Of a stretch of DNA of 58,951 nt, positions 8,698-17,415 are shown piece after piece; position 1 is the first letter of the stretch, and each line of letters opens with the position of its first letter. Under the pieces are notes generated by a model that saw nothing but the letters and a program-made list of their open reading frames with translations, did not search any database and had not been told where the DNA came from. A program made the position numbers and the translations under genes. This DNA is from Pandoraea sp. ASV26 (GTDB taxonomy: Bacteria; Pseudomonadota; Gammaproteobacteria; Burkholderiales; Burkholderiaceae). Location of the stretch: the NCBI RefSeq assembly GCF_016428915.1, contig NZ_JAELTP010000024.1, positions 1 through 58,951 on the forward strand, given 5' to 3'.

Positions 8698-10274
8698 GCC
8701 GGTCTGTGAGTCCGTCTGTAAGCGCGCCTGTGAGAGCGTCTGTGAGCGCACGAGCCCTCCTGATGAGCGCGGTGGCCGCCGCTGCCGCGCTCGTCGCCGG
8801 ATGCACGACCGTCGGCCCCGACTACCACCTGCCGGAAAGCTCGGTGATGCGTTCACCCGACGCGAACGGCCCCCTTGCGAACGCCACGCAACGCGCCGTG
8901 TCGATTGGCGCCGTGCCCGACGACTGGTGGCAACTCTACGACGATCCCAAGCTCGACGCGCTCGTGAAAGAAGCGCTCGCCGCCAACACGAACGTTCGTG
9001 TGGCGCTCGCCAACGTGCAACGCGCCATCGCGATGTATCACGAAGTCGAGTCGGAGAATCTGCCGCAGGGGGGCGTGGAAGCCAATGCAGGCCGCGCTCA
9101 GCTCTCCGGCGAGAGTTTCCTGCAAGAAGAAAAGCTGCCGGTGATCAATCTGGCCGCTGCGGCATTGTCCATCTCTTATCAGATCGACTTCTTCGGCAAG
9201 CTCGCGCGTGCAGATGAAGCCGCACGCGCTGCTGCCGAATCCAGTCAGGCTGCGCTCGATGTCGCGCGTGTGAGCGTGGCCGCCGAAACGGTGCGCGCGT
9301 ATGTGCAAAGCTGCGCGGCCAATCATGAATACGACATCGCCAACGATCAGTTGAAGTTGCAGGAAAAGAGCGTGGCGATCACGCGCAAGCTCGTCGATGC
9401 CGGTCGCGATCAGCCGACCGATCTGCTGCGCGCTCAGGCACAGGCCGATACATTGCGCGCCGCCCTGCCGCATTTTCAGGCGCAGCACGAAGCTGCAACC
9501 TACCGGCTGGCCGTGATGCTCGGCAAGGTGCCCGGCACGCTCGACGCGAGCGCCGCCGAGTGCCGCCGGATTCCCCAACTCCGCCAGCCGCTGCCGGTTG
9601 GCGACGGCACCGCGCTGCTCAAACGCCGCCCCGACGTGCGTCAGGCCGAGCGCGAACTGGCGTCGGCCACGGCCAAGATCGGTGTGGCCACGGCGGATCT
9701 CTACCCGTCGATCCGTCTGGGAGCCTCGATCGGGGCGAGCGGCGTACTGGAACACTTCGGGCAAGGACGCACGGAGCAATGGAGCGTGGGGCCGATGATC
9801 ACATGGTCGCTGCCGACCAACGGCGTGCGTGCCCACATCAAAGGCATGGAAGCCGGCGCCGACGCCGCGCTCGCGCATTTCGACGGCGTGGTGCTCAAGG
9901 CGTTGCAGGAGACGCGAACGTCCCTCTCGGCTTACACCCGCGAGCTGGAGCGTGACGACGCCCTGCGCGATGCCCGCGACAAGTCACGCGCCGCCGCCGA
10001 TCAGAACCGCAAGCTCTATCAGGCGGGCCGCGCGCCGTATCTGACCAGCCTCGACGCCGAACGCACGCACGCGAGCGCCGAAGCGGCATTGGCCGCCTCG
10101 GAGACACAAGTCGCCATGGATCAGGTCAATCTGTTCCTGGCACTGGGCGGTGGCTGGCAATCGAGCGCGGCGAACGACAAGACGTCGTTGGCCGAATCGC
10201 ATTCGACATTGGAACGCGGTAACACGGCGGCTTCATCGATGCCATCGGCACCGTCGACACCATCGACCCATTGA
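8694..10274 (+). CDS. Outer-membrane efflux lipoprotein, NodT/OprM family
   Basis: A 526-residue TolC-like outer-membrane factor, the exit duct of the preceding pump. Lipobox LVAGC places the lipidated Cys at residue 37, followed by TTVGPDYHLP typical of NodT-type factors; two OEP repeats follow. The coupled GTG at 8694 overlaps the adaptor stop, but three more in-frame GTG codons (8706, 8730, 8742) lie in a 12-bp tandem repeat. A start at 8742 would give a more normal signal peptide of about 20 residues before the Cys. The last 35 residues are a Ser/Thr/Pro-rich tail. Confidence 0.9.
   Translation: MSRSVSPSVSAPVRASVSARALLMSAVAAAAALVAGCTTVGPDYHLPESSVMRSPDANGPLANATQRAVSIGAVPDDWWQLYDDPKLDALVKEALAANTNVRVALANVQRAIAMYHEVESENLPQGGVEANAGRAQLSGESFLQEEKLPVINLAAAALSISYQIDFFGKLARADEAARAAAESSQAALDVARVSVAAETVRAYVQSCAANHEYDIANDQLKLQEKSVAITRKLVDAGRDQPTDLLRAQAQADTLRAALPHFQAQHEAATYRLAVMLGKVPGTLDASAAECRRIPQLRQPLPVGDGTALLKRRPDVRQAERELASATAKIGVATADLYPSIRLGASIGASGVLEHFGQGRTEQWSVGPMITWSLPTNGVRAHIKGMEAGADAALAHFDGVVLKALQETRTSLSAYTRELERDDALRDARDKSRAAADQNRKLYQAGRAPYLTSLDAERTHASAEAALAASETQVAMDQVNLFLALGGGWQSSAANDKTSLAESHSTLERGNTAASSMPSAPSTPSTH
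8699..8746 (+). repeat. Four degenerate 12-bp tandem repeats at the start of the OMF gene
   Basis: Units at 8699, 8711, 8723 and 8735 share the core CTGTGAG (one unit CTGTAAG). Each copy with GTG supplies a possible in-frame start. Copy-number change would keep the frame but would alter the signal peptide n-region. Confidence 0.7.
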
Positions 10275-10541
10275 GGTCGGCCCGCTTGCCGATCTCGCCG
10301 ATTGAATAACTGATTGACCAATTGAGCACAGGCATGGGAGGTGGCGTCTTCGTGGCGCCTGCCTCCAGAAACACACAAGCCCCGTCGGGAACGAATCCTC
10401 GGGCGGGGCTGTGGTAAGTGACGCTCGATGGCGTCGGTGGGTGGATTCGCTCGGCGCGGGCGAGACTCGATGGTAAGTCGGGCGGGCCGTCGGCGAATCG
10501 GGGACTGCTATCGATAACCGCAACGGTTATCGCGTTGCCAC
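10275..10541. terminator. Convergent-gene gap with three stem-loops
   Basis: This gap lies between the efflux operon (plus) and the DUF4148 gene (minus). Stem-loops: GGAGG...CCTCC around 10338-10367, AGCCCCG...CGGGGCT at 10378-10410, and a perfect 9-bp hairpin CGATAACCG-CAA-CGGTTATCG at 10512-10532, 10 bp past the DUF4148 stop. None has a strong U-tract, so terminator function is likely from position but not shown by the classical signature. Confidence 0.4.
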
Positions 10542-10808
10542 TCAGTTGGCGACCGGCGCCTGCTTTGCGCCCGCTTGCTGGGCTTCGATCTTGGCCGTCA
10601 GTTGCTGCAACTGGACCGACTGCTCGTAGGTGTACGGGAAATTGAATTCCGTCACCGGCGAGAGGCCAAGCTCACGCGCAGCTTGCAGTTCAGCACGCAC
10701 ATGGGCACGGGTCACACCCCCCGTTTGGCTCTGATCTGCCGCGAATGCCGAGCCGGCAGCCATCGTCAGGCCAACGAGCGCGACCGCAGTCAACAGGTTC
10801 TTTTTCAT
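10542..10808 (-). CDS. Secreted DUF4148-domain protein
   Basis: An 88-residue protein with a clear Sec signal peptide (MKKNLLTAVALVGLTMAAGSAFA, cleavage after AFA at about 23) and a short mature part containing TRAHVRAELQAARELG, the hallmark of DUF4148, a family common in Burkholderia and Pandoraea periplasmic proteins. A good Shine-Dalgarno (AAAAGGAG) lies before the ATG. Function is unknown. Upstream lies an AT-rich 338-bp gap in which I see no other gene. Confidence 0.88.
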   Translation of the reverse strand: MKKNLLTAVALVGLTMAAGSAFAADQSQTGGVTRAHVRAELQAARELGLSPVTEFNFPYTYEQSVQLQQLTAKIEAQQAGAKQAPVAN

Positions 10809-11146
10809 GGAAAACTCCTTTTATCGTTCATATGACGCTCATGGACACGAAAACCGCTAACCAATCAGTTTTCGCCATGAGTAAATTATAGTTTTCCCTT
10901 AGCAATGAGCCAGATCTAAAGCGACAACACACTGTTTCGCAAATGTTATGAAATGCGTCTGATTTGCCGCTGAAATGACGCGAAAATGGCAGAAAACCGA
11001 ATTGAAATAACCTCAATCTCTCGAAGATCGTGTTATCTCATCAGATGAAAAATGGTCGACGGCGACCGAGGGAGAATGGCGAGCAAAAGCCATCTCGTGA
11101 GCGCGCGGAAAAAGCGCTCACGAGAACGGGCTGAATCGCTGATGAA
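10809..11146. other. AT-rich intergenic region with a perfect 12-bp inverted repeat
   Basis: This 338-bp stretch between the luxR-type and DUF4148 genes is clearly richer in A/T than its surroundings. It holds a perfect inverted repeat, TCTCGTGAGCGC (11093-11104) and GCGCTCACGAGA (11114-11125), 21 bp downstream of the luxR stop, which is probably the luxR transcription terminator although no U-tract follows. The promoter of the DUF4148 gene must also lie here; no clear -35/-10 pair was found. Confidence 0.5.
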
Positions 11147-11926
11147 TCAGGGGGAAATCAAACCGCTGCTGATCGCGGCGGCAATCGCCTGATGTCGATT
11201 GACGGCACCGAGCTTGCGCTTGGCGTTATTGATATGAAACGTCACGGTGTGCTCGGAGATCTTCAGAATCAAGCCGATCTCCCACGCCGTCTTACCGCGT
11301 GCGGCCCACAACAGGCTTTCGATTTCGCGCGGACTGAGTTTTCCGACGCTGCGACTCGCCACCCATTGCATGTCGAGTTGCTGAATCGCCTGGTGAAAAT
11401 ACAACGCCGTCAGGTAGATCTCTCCGACCATGCGCGCTTCGTGTTCGGCCGACGCTTCGGGAGACTTTGCCGTTGCCGCGCTGAAGATCGCGCGCTCGCC
11501 GGCCGCACCGTAGATCGGAATCGACACCCCGGATCCGAGACCGTGCTCGCGGGCATCGGCAAAGATGGGATGCGGTCGTTTCTGCGAGGCAAACGTGCGC
11601 CACAGAATCGGGAGTGGCGACAAATTGGCGGCAATCAGAATCGGATCGACTTCGGCATAACCGGCGCTTTGATAACGCTCAATCCATGACGCCGGAAATG
11701 TCGTGAAAATATGTCGGCTCGGCATTCCCTGCGCCGAAATCCGCTGATCTTCAATCTGAAATGCTGCGGCCTCTCGTTCCCGACGCGGCAGGAGCGGCGC
11801 GTAAAACAGCGCTTCATATCCAAGGGTATGCGTCAGGTTCTGAAACTCCGTGTCGAGTGCCTCGACCGAGCGGGCACCAAGCAGCCCCTCATATCGATAA
11901 AGATTATGATGCATTGCGAGTTGCAC
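11147..11926 (-). CDS. LuxR-family AHL-responsive regulator (solo)
   Basis: A 259-residue quorum-sensing regulator with an N-terminal autoinducer domain and a C-terminal LuxR HTH. The residues invariant in AHL receptors are present: SWIERY (Trp, Tyr), VDP (Asp-Pro), ILWR (Trp) and the Gly in GLGSGVSIPI; the HTH has the conserved Glu, Leu and Gly in SPREIESLLWAARGKTAWEIG. It should therefore bind an acyl-homoserine lactone. No luxI-type synthase is found in this window, so it is either a solo or paired with a distant synthase. No clear lux box was seen in front of it. Confidence 0.9.
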   Translation of the reverse strand: MQLAMHHNLYRYEGLLGARSVEALDTEFQNLTHTLGYEALFYAPLLPRREREAAAFQIEDQRISAQGMPSRHIFTTFPASWIERYQSAGYAEVDPILIAANLSPLPILWRTFASQKRPHPIFADAREHGLGSGVSIPIYGAAGERAIFSAATAKSPEASAEHEARMVGEIYLTALYFHQAIQQLDMQWVASRSVGKLSPREIESLLWAARGKTAWEIGLILKISEHTVTFHINNAKRKLGAVNRHQAIAAAISSGLISP

Positions 11927-12061
11927 GTTTCTTAGTCATTGCCGGCGAATTGCCGATATTCGCGCATTGTAGTCCTTACCTCATGGTTTGCGGACAGTAT
12001 TTTCTGCGTTGAAACGTCGGGCCTTTTTAACGTGGAGTGCCAATCATTTTGACGTTGGAAA

Positions 12062-12958
12062 TCATGCCGTGCTGCCCAACGCTTCCAATGCCGACAGAAC
12101 TTTGCGCAGCCCTGTGGTCAGCGGTTTGTCCTGACGCACGACAATCGCGAGTGTTCTCGACAATTCAGGTGTCAGTGCCGCGACTCGCAATCCACGACGG
12201 TAATGCGCAGCATTCACCGACATGCGCGGCACAATGCTGTAGCCCAATCCCGCGGCCACCATTTCCTTGATCGCTTCGATGCTGCCCAGCGCCATGACCG
12301 GCCGCACTCGCAACCCTGCTTGCAGGAACCACTCATCGATCAACAACCGTGTGCTGCTCCCCGATTCGAATGCCACCATCGGCGCAGCGGCGAGCCGCTG
12401 CGGCGTGACTTCCGTAGCCCACTGCTGATCGCCCGCCGGCGCGATGGCGACGAACTCGTCGCGCAACACCGGTGTGATGTGCAGGCTGCGCCCAGCGGCA
12501 GGCAACGTGACGAGGCCGATATCGAGACGGTTCTCCGTGACGGCAGTCACGACGTCATCCGTGTTGCCGGTACTCACGCGAATGTCGAGCATCGGATGGC
12601 GTTTGCGCATCGCACGCAACATCGGCGGCAGCAAATGAATGCAGGCCGTCGCTCCCGTGCCGATCGCCACCTCGCCGGCCACGACGCCACTGGCGTGGCT
12701 CGATAACGCCCGCATGGCGTCTTCCACGGCTGCATCGATGCGGCGCGCGTGCTCGAGCAAGGTCAGGCCGGCGGACGTCGGCTTGAGTCGCTTGCCCACC
12801 CGCTCGATCAGCCGCACATTCAGCCGTTGTTCCAACTGGCGAACCTGAAGGCTCACGGCGGGCTGCGACAAATCGAGGCGGGCGGCGGCCGCGGAGAAAC
12901 TCCCGGCGTCGATGACTTCGGAAAAGGTGTGAAGCTGATCCAGATTCAGGCGGCGCAT
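12062..12958 (-). CDS. LysR-family regulator
   Basis: A 298-residue LysR-type regulator: N-terminal winged HTH (LNLDQLHTFSEVIDAGSFSAAAARL...SQPAVSLQVRQLEQRL) and a two-lobed effector domain. The frame is open up to 12994, but AAGGAAA lies 8 nt before the ATG at 12958 and MRRLNLDQLHTF is the usual LysR start. It is divergent to the MFS carrier gene at 13102, which is its likely target by the classical LysR arrangement. The effector is unknown. Confidence 0.88.
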   Translation of the reverse strand: MRRLNLDQLHTFSEVIDAGSFSAAAARLDLSQPAVSLQVRQLEQRLNVRLIERVGKRLKPTSAGLTLLEHARRIDAAVEDAMRALSSHASGVVAGEVAIGTGATACIHLLPPMLRAMRKRHPMLDIRVSTGNTDDVVTAVTENRLDIGLVTLPAAGRSLHITPVLRDEFVAIAPAGDQQWATEVTPQRLAAAPMVAFESGSSTRLLIDEWFLQAGLRVRPVMALGSIEAIKEMVAAGLGYSIVPRMSVNAAHYRRGLRVAALTPELSRTLAIVVRQDKPLTTGLRKVLSALEALGSTA

Positions 12959-13101
12959 CTCAAAGTTTTCCTTATGAACTGGATAAGATGCCAAGACTTT
13001 ACCAAGAGATGGCGTAGGCGCACCATCCAGATCGTGTCTTCGCCAACCGGTTGTGCCGCTTCATTACGGCCCCTCGCCCCTCGCTCCGCCTTCGTCCCGC
13101 C

Positions 13102-14277
13102 ATGCCCACCGTCATCACCCTCGGCTTTGCGCAACTGATCAACTGGGGCGTGAGCTTCTATTTGCCCGGCGCCTTCGCGTGGCGTATCGCGCAAACGACC
13201 CCATGGCCGCAGACGTGGGTGTTTGCCGGCCCCTCACTGGCCATGCTCGTCATGGCCGCCGTCTCGCCCCTGTCTGGCCGCTGGCTCGAGCGCATGGGCG
13301 GACGCCGCGTCATGTGCGCCGGCACGCTCGTATGCTCGGCCGGTTGCGCAACGCTGGCCACCAGCACGACGCTCGTGCAGTTCTATGCGGCGTGGTGCGT
13401 GCTCGGCGTCGGCATGCGTCTCTCGCTTTACGACGCCGCATTCGCCACGCTGGTAGCCATCTACGGGCCGGCTGCACGCCGGCCGATGACGCAGATCACG
13501 CTCATGGGCGGATTGGCAACGACCGTCTTCTGGCCGCTGGGCAACTGGCTGGGTGATACGTGGGGATGGCGCACCGGCGTGTTCGTCTACGGCGGGATCG
13601 GTCTGCTCGCATGGGCACTGCTTCGCAGCCTGCCACCGACACCGCCCCGTGCGCCGGCTGCCGATGCGGCCCGGCAGGTGCGCCCGGCGCTGCCGTGGAC
13701 ACCCGCGCTGCTCTACGGCGCCGTCATGGCGTTGGTGTCCCTTGTGTCGTCGGGGCTCGCGGCCCATCTGACGTCCGTGCTCGGCGCTCACGGTTTGCCG
13801 CTCGGGCTCGCCGCCTTGTGGGGATTGGGACAGGTCTGCGCACGCACGCTCGAATGGCTTCAGCCGCGACAGGCGAGCGCGGTCAAACTCAATCTGGTGG
13901 TCGGTTGCGGACTGCCGCTTTGCTTTGCGCTGGGACTGGCCGGCATGTCGTCCGTTTACGCCGCAGGCGTCTTCATTTTCACGTACGGGGCACTGAACGG
14001 TCTGGCCACGCTGCTGCGCGCCAGTCTGCCGCTAGAACTCTTCGCCCACGGCGCCTACGCGCATGCGCTGGGCACGCTGCTCACGCCCTCGTTTGCTCTG
14101 GCAGCCGTGGCACCGTGGGGGTATTCCGTGGCGCGCGAGCATTGGGGCGACGCCGCAGTGCTGTGGGTCTCGCTCGTTATCGGCGTGCTGATCGCGGCGG
14201 CTGCGCTAACGCTGCGGCGTCTGGCGCCGCCAGCGCCTGTTCCACAAACGCTTGCAGAAATGCGATCCACGTCTTGA
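13102..14277 (+). CDS. MFS transporter
   Basis: A 391-residue, 12-helix major facilitator protein. The most plausible start is the ATG at 13102 (MPTVITLGFAQLINWG, first helix); the frame continues upstream only to a TTG. Motif-A-like SGRWLERMGGRRVM lies between helices 2 and 3. The substrate cannot be inferred. Its last 101 bp overlap the 3' end of the convergent lysR gene (14177-15130). Divergent to the LysR gene at 12062-12958. Confidence 0.8.
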   Translation: MPTVITLGFAQLINWGVSFYLPGAFAWRIAQTTPWPQTWVFAGPSLAMLVMAAVSPLSGRWLERMGGRRVMCAGTLVCSAGCATLATSTTLVQFYAAWCVLGVGMRLSLYDAAFATLVAIYGPAARRPMTQITLMGGLATTVFWPLGNWLGDTWGWRTGVFVYGGIGLLAWALLRSLPPTPPRAPAADAARQVRPALPWTPALLYGAVMALVSLVSSGLAAHLTSVLGAHGLPLGLAALWGLGQVCARTLEWLQPRQASAVKLNLVVGCGLPLCFALGLAGMSSVYAAGVFIFTYGALNGLATLLRASLPLELFAHGAYAHALGTLLTPSFALAAVAPWGYSVAREHWGDAAVLWVSLVIGVLIAAAALTLRRLAPPAPVPQTLAEMRSTS

Positions 14278-15130
14278 CCTTCGCGTCGAGATACAGGCGC
14301 GACGCGTAGACCGCATAGACATTCGTCCCCTGCATTTCGTAGGCCGGCAGCACACGAATGAGCGCGCCGCTGCGCAACGCCGGGAGCGCGGAGAGCAAGG
14401 GCACCGGCCCCACACCGCAACCGCTGATCAGCGCGGCCGCCAGCGAGTCGGCCGTGTTCACCCGCAAGCGCGCCGAGGGCACCGGCAGCTTCACGCGGCC
14501 ATCCGGGCCTTCGAAATCCCAGTGATCGACCGAATAATGCGGCGCCATGAGACGCACCTGCGTGTGCTGCGGCAGTTCGTCGAGCGACGCCGGGGCGCCG
14601 TGCTTATCGAGGTATTGCGGCGCGGCGCACAGCACCGACGCCATGCGGCAGATGGGCGCCGAGACGAGCCCCGAATCGGGCAATTGCGACGTTGCCAGCC
14701 GCAGCGAGACATCGATGTTTTCTTCGAGCAGATCGGGCACGCGCGACGACAGCAGCAGGTCGGCCTCAACCTCGGGGTACTGTTCCAGAAACCGCGCGAG
14801 CGCCGGGATCACGAACACCTGTCCGAAGCTCGCGGGCGCGTGCAGGCGCAGGGTGCCGCCGGGGGCCGCGCTCGCAGCGCCCGCCTCGGCTTCCGAGACC
14901 TCGACGAGCGACATGATGTCGCGGCAACGAGCGAGATAGCGCTTTCCCGCGTCAGTGAGCGCGAGCTTGCGTGTCGTGCGATGCAGCAGGCGGGTGCGCA
15001 AATGCGCTTCGAGTTCGGAGACGGCCTTCGACGCCTGCGCCGTCGTCATGTCGAGTGCGCGCGCCGCCCCGGCAAAGCTTGCCGCGTCGGCCACCCGCAC
15101 GAAGATCCGCATGTTCTTTAAGGTGTTCAT
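14177..15130 (-). CDS. LysR-family regulator
   Basis: A 317-residue LysR protein. Winged HTH at the N-terminus (MRIFVRVADAASFAGAARAL...TTAQASKAVSELEAHL) followed by an effector domain; the sequence resembles the large group of proteobacterial LysRs near DsdC/AaeR-type regulators, but no effector can be named. I chose the ATG at 15130 (MNTLKNMRIF); the frame starts 10 codons earlier. It is divergent to the nitroreductase gene and overlaps the convergent MFS gene by 101 bp at its 3' end. Confidence 0.87.
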   Translation of the reverse strand: MNTLKNMRIFVRVADAASFAGAARALDMTTAQASKAVSELEAHLRTRLLHRTTRKLALTDAGKRYLARCRDIMSLVEVSEAEAGAASAAPGGTLRLHAPASFGQVFVIPALARFLEQYPEVEADLLLSSRVPDLLEENIDVSLRLATSQLPDSGLVSAPICRMASVLCAAPQYLDKHGAPASLDELPQHTQVRLMAPHYSVDHWDFEGPDGRVKLPVPSARLRVNTADSLAAALISGCGVGPVPLLSALPALRSGALIRVLPAYEMQGTNVYAVYASRLYLDAKVKTWIAFLQAFVEQALAAPDAAALAQPPRSARR

Positions 15131-15248
15131 GAGGCGCAATGATATATGCACGTGCCGCAATATTGGTTGGGACCGACACGCTCGCGCGGTATCCTAGCAA
15201 CCCGCTCAGGATCCACTGACCGACTTTTTCCGCCGACGAGACATCCGC

Positions 15249-15845
15249 ATGCCTGATACGACCTCCCGCCACGCCGACCACCCCATCGACCCGCAGTTCG
15301 TTGCCCGCTGGTCGCCCCGCGCCTATACGGACGAAACGCTGCCCGAAGCCACGCTGCTGTCGTTCTTCGAAGCGGCCCGTTGGGCGCCGTCGGCATACAA
15401 CGCGCAACCGTGGCGCTTCGTCTACGCCCGTCGTGGCACGCCGCACTGGGAGCAGTTCGTCGGCTTTCTCAACGAATTCAACCAGAGCTGGGCCAAGCAT
15501 GCCGCCGCGATCGTCATCGTGATCTCGAAGTCGACGCTCACGCCGCCGGGCAGCGACCAGGAAGTCCCCGCGCCGACGCACGCCTTCGACGCCGGTGCCG
15601 CGTGGGGCTACCTCGCGCTGCAAGCCTCGCTCTCGGGCTGGGCCACGCACGCGATGGCGGGCATCGAGCACGACAAGATCCGTAACGAACTCGATCTGTC
15701 GCCGAAGTACAAGATCGAAGCGGCCGTCGCCATCGGACGTCCCGGCGACCCCGCCACGCTGCCCGAAGGACTGCGCGCCCGCGAAGTTCCGAGCCCGCGT
15801 GAGCCGCTCTCGAAGATCGCCGCAGAAGGCCGCTTCGCGTTCTGA
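15249..15845 (+). CDS. Nitroreductase-family oxidoreductase
   Basis: A 198-residue FMN-dependent nitroreductase-like protein. FMN-binding features are visible: RWSPRAYTDE near the N-terminus, AARWAPSAYNAQPWRFVYA (the usual Ser-x-x-Asn-x-Gln-Pro-Trp pattern) and the C-terminal EAAVAIGRPGD. Members reduce nitro groups, quinones or flavins with NAD(P)H. It is divergent to the lysR gene at 14177-15130, which probably controls it. A strong bidirectional terminator follows. Confidence 0.88.
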   Translation: MPDTTSRHADHPIDPQFVARWSPRAYTDETLPEATLLSFFEAARWAPSAYNAQPWRFVYARRGTPHWEQFVGFLNEFNQSWAKHAAAIVIVISKSTLTPPGSDQEVPAPTHAFDAGAAWGYLALQASLSGWATHAMAGIEHDKIRNELDLSPKYKIEAAVAIGRPGDPATLPEGLRAREVPSPREPLSKIAAEGRFAF

Positions 15846-15886
15846 CGCCCCCTTGGCTATCGCTGCGATCGACGGCGTTGCCCAAG

Positions 15887-15925
15887 AAAAAACCCCGCCG
15901 GATCGCAAGACCCGGCGGGGTTTTT
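15887..15925. terminator. Bidirectional intrinsic terminator
   Basis: A-tract, stem CCCCGCCGG / CCGGCGGGG with a loop of about 10, then T-tract (15921-15925). It serves the nitroreductase gene from the left and the RND operon from the right. Confidence 0.9.
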
Positions 15926-15951
15926 CATGATGACGCACGCACCGTCACGCG

Positions 15952-17415
15952 TCAGGACGCCCCGGCGTCAGGCTGCCAGCCCCCGCCCAACGCGCGATAA
16001 AGCGCTACGTGGTTGATGAGCACCCGCTGCTTCACGTCGATCAACTGTTGCGCGGCCTGAAACTCGCTGCGCTGCGCATCGAGCAGTTCGAGGTAGCTCG
16101 CCACCCCATTGACATAGCGACGCTTGGCCAGACGAAGCCGCTCACGCTCGCCCTCCGACACACGCTGTTGCGCCTGGAACTGACGCGCCAACAACTGCTG
16201 CGCGGCGAGTGCATCGTCCACCTCGGCAAAGGCGGTCTGAATCACGCGTTCGTACGACACGACGGCCATCTCCTTGCGTACGTTCGCCAGATTCAACCCC
16301 TGCATGTTGCGACCGCCCTCGAAGATCGGCACGGTGATCTGCGGCATGAAGGCCCACACGCCGGTGCCTGCACTGAACAGATCGGCAAAGCGCGTACTGG
16401 CCGTACCGATGTCCGTCGTGAGCTTGATCGACGGAAAGAACGCCGCGCGCGCGGCACCGATATTCGCGTTGGCCGCGCGCAGTTGCGCCTCCGCCTGGCG
16501 AATGTCCGGACGACGCATCAGCAACGACGACGGCAGCCCGGCCGCCACGGGCACAACGAAGGCATCGTCGAGGGTGGCCGCCGCGACCGGCTTCGCGCCG
16601 ACATCGCCCGTGAGCACCTGCAAGGCGTGCACGATCTGGCTGCGTTGACGCTCGCGCTCGGCCAGCGCCGCCCGTGCCACTTCGACCTGCGTGGTCTCGG
16701 TGTTCAGATCGAGATCGTCGACCAGTCCGCGTTCGGCACGCAGACGAATCACGCGAATGCCCGCTTCGCGAGCCATCAACACTTCGCGCGCGTAAGCGAT
16801 CTGCTCGTTGATGGCGACCAGCCCGATGTAGGACGTCGCCACCTCCGCCACGAGACTCACCTGCGCCGCGCGTTGCGCTTCCTCGCTCGCCAGATAGTCT
16901 TGCAAGGCAGCGTCGCGCAGGCTGCGCACACGCCCGAAGAAATCGAGTTCGAACGCACTCACACCAGCCGTCGCACGCACGTCGTTGGCGACGTAGCCGC
17001 CAGCGGTACTGCCGCCGCCCTCCGGCAAGCCCGCCGAGCCAGAGTAGCGCTGCCGGGAGAACGTGCTGCTCGCGCGCACGCTCGGCAACAGATTGGCCGC
17101 TTCGATGCCGTACAGTGCGCGCGCTTCCTGCACACGCAGCGACGCCAGCCGCAAGTCGCGATTCTGGTCGAGCGCGCGGCGAATCAGCGTGCGCAAGCCC
17201 GGATCGGTGAACACGTCGGCCCAATCGGCGTCGGCGGCGAGCGCATTGGCAAGCGCCGGTTGCTCGTCGCTGCCCGACGGGGCGGCTTCATACGTGGTCG
17301 GCATCGGCGCGGCCGGGCGCTCATACGTGGGCGCCAGCGTGCAACCGCCGAGCAACGCCAGCAAGCACACGCCTGCGGCGGATATTGCGCGCAAGCGGGG
17401 TCGAAACATCGTCAT
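15952..17415 (-). CDS. RND efflux outer-membrane lipoprotein, NodT/OprM family
   Basis: A 487-residue outer-membrane channel of a tripartite RND pump. The lipobox LLGGC puts the lipidated Cys at residue 25, followed by TLAPTYERP, the usual start of mature OprM-type factors. Two outer-membrane efflux repeats follow; the C-terminus ends ALGGGWQPDAG, a family hallmark. Its ATG overlaps the stop of the RND permease gene (ATGA at 17412-17415), so it is the last gene of the adaptor-permease-OMF operon. Confidence 0.93.
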   Translation of the reverse strand: MTMFRPRLRAISAAGVCLLALLGGCTLAPTYERPAAPMPTTYEAAPSGSDEQPALANALAADADWADVFTDPGLRTLIRRALDQNRDLRLASLRVQEARALYGIEAANLLPSVRASSTFSRQRYSGSAGLPEGGGSTAGGYVANDVRATAGVSAFELDFFGRVRSLRDAALQDYLASEEAQRAAQVSLVAEVATSYIGLVAINEQIAYAREVLMAREAGIRVIRLRAERGLVDDLDLNTETTQVEVARAALAERERQRSQIVHALQVLTGDVGAKPVAAATLDDAFVVPVAAGLPSSLLMRRPDIRQAEAQLRAANANIGAARAAFFPSIKLTTDIGTASTRFADLFSAGTGVWAFMPQITVPIFEGGRNMQGLNLANVRKEMAVVSYERVIQTAFAEVDDALAAQQLLARQFQAQQRVSEGERERLRLAKRRYVNGVASYLELLDAQRSEFQAAQQLIDVKQRVLINHVALYRALGGGWQPDAGAS

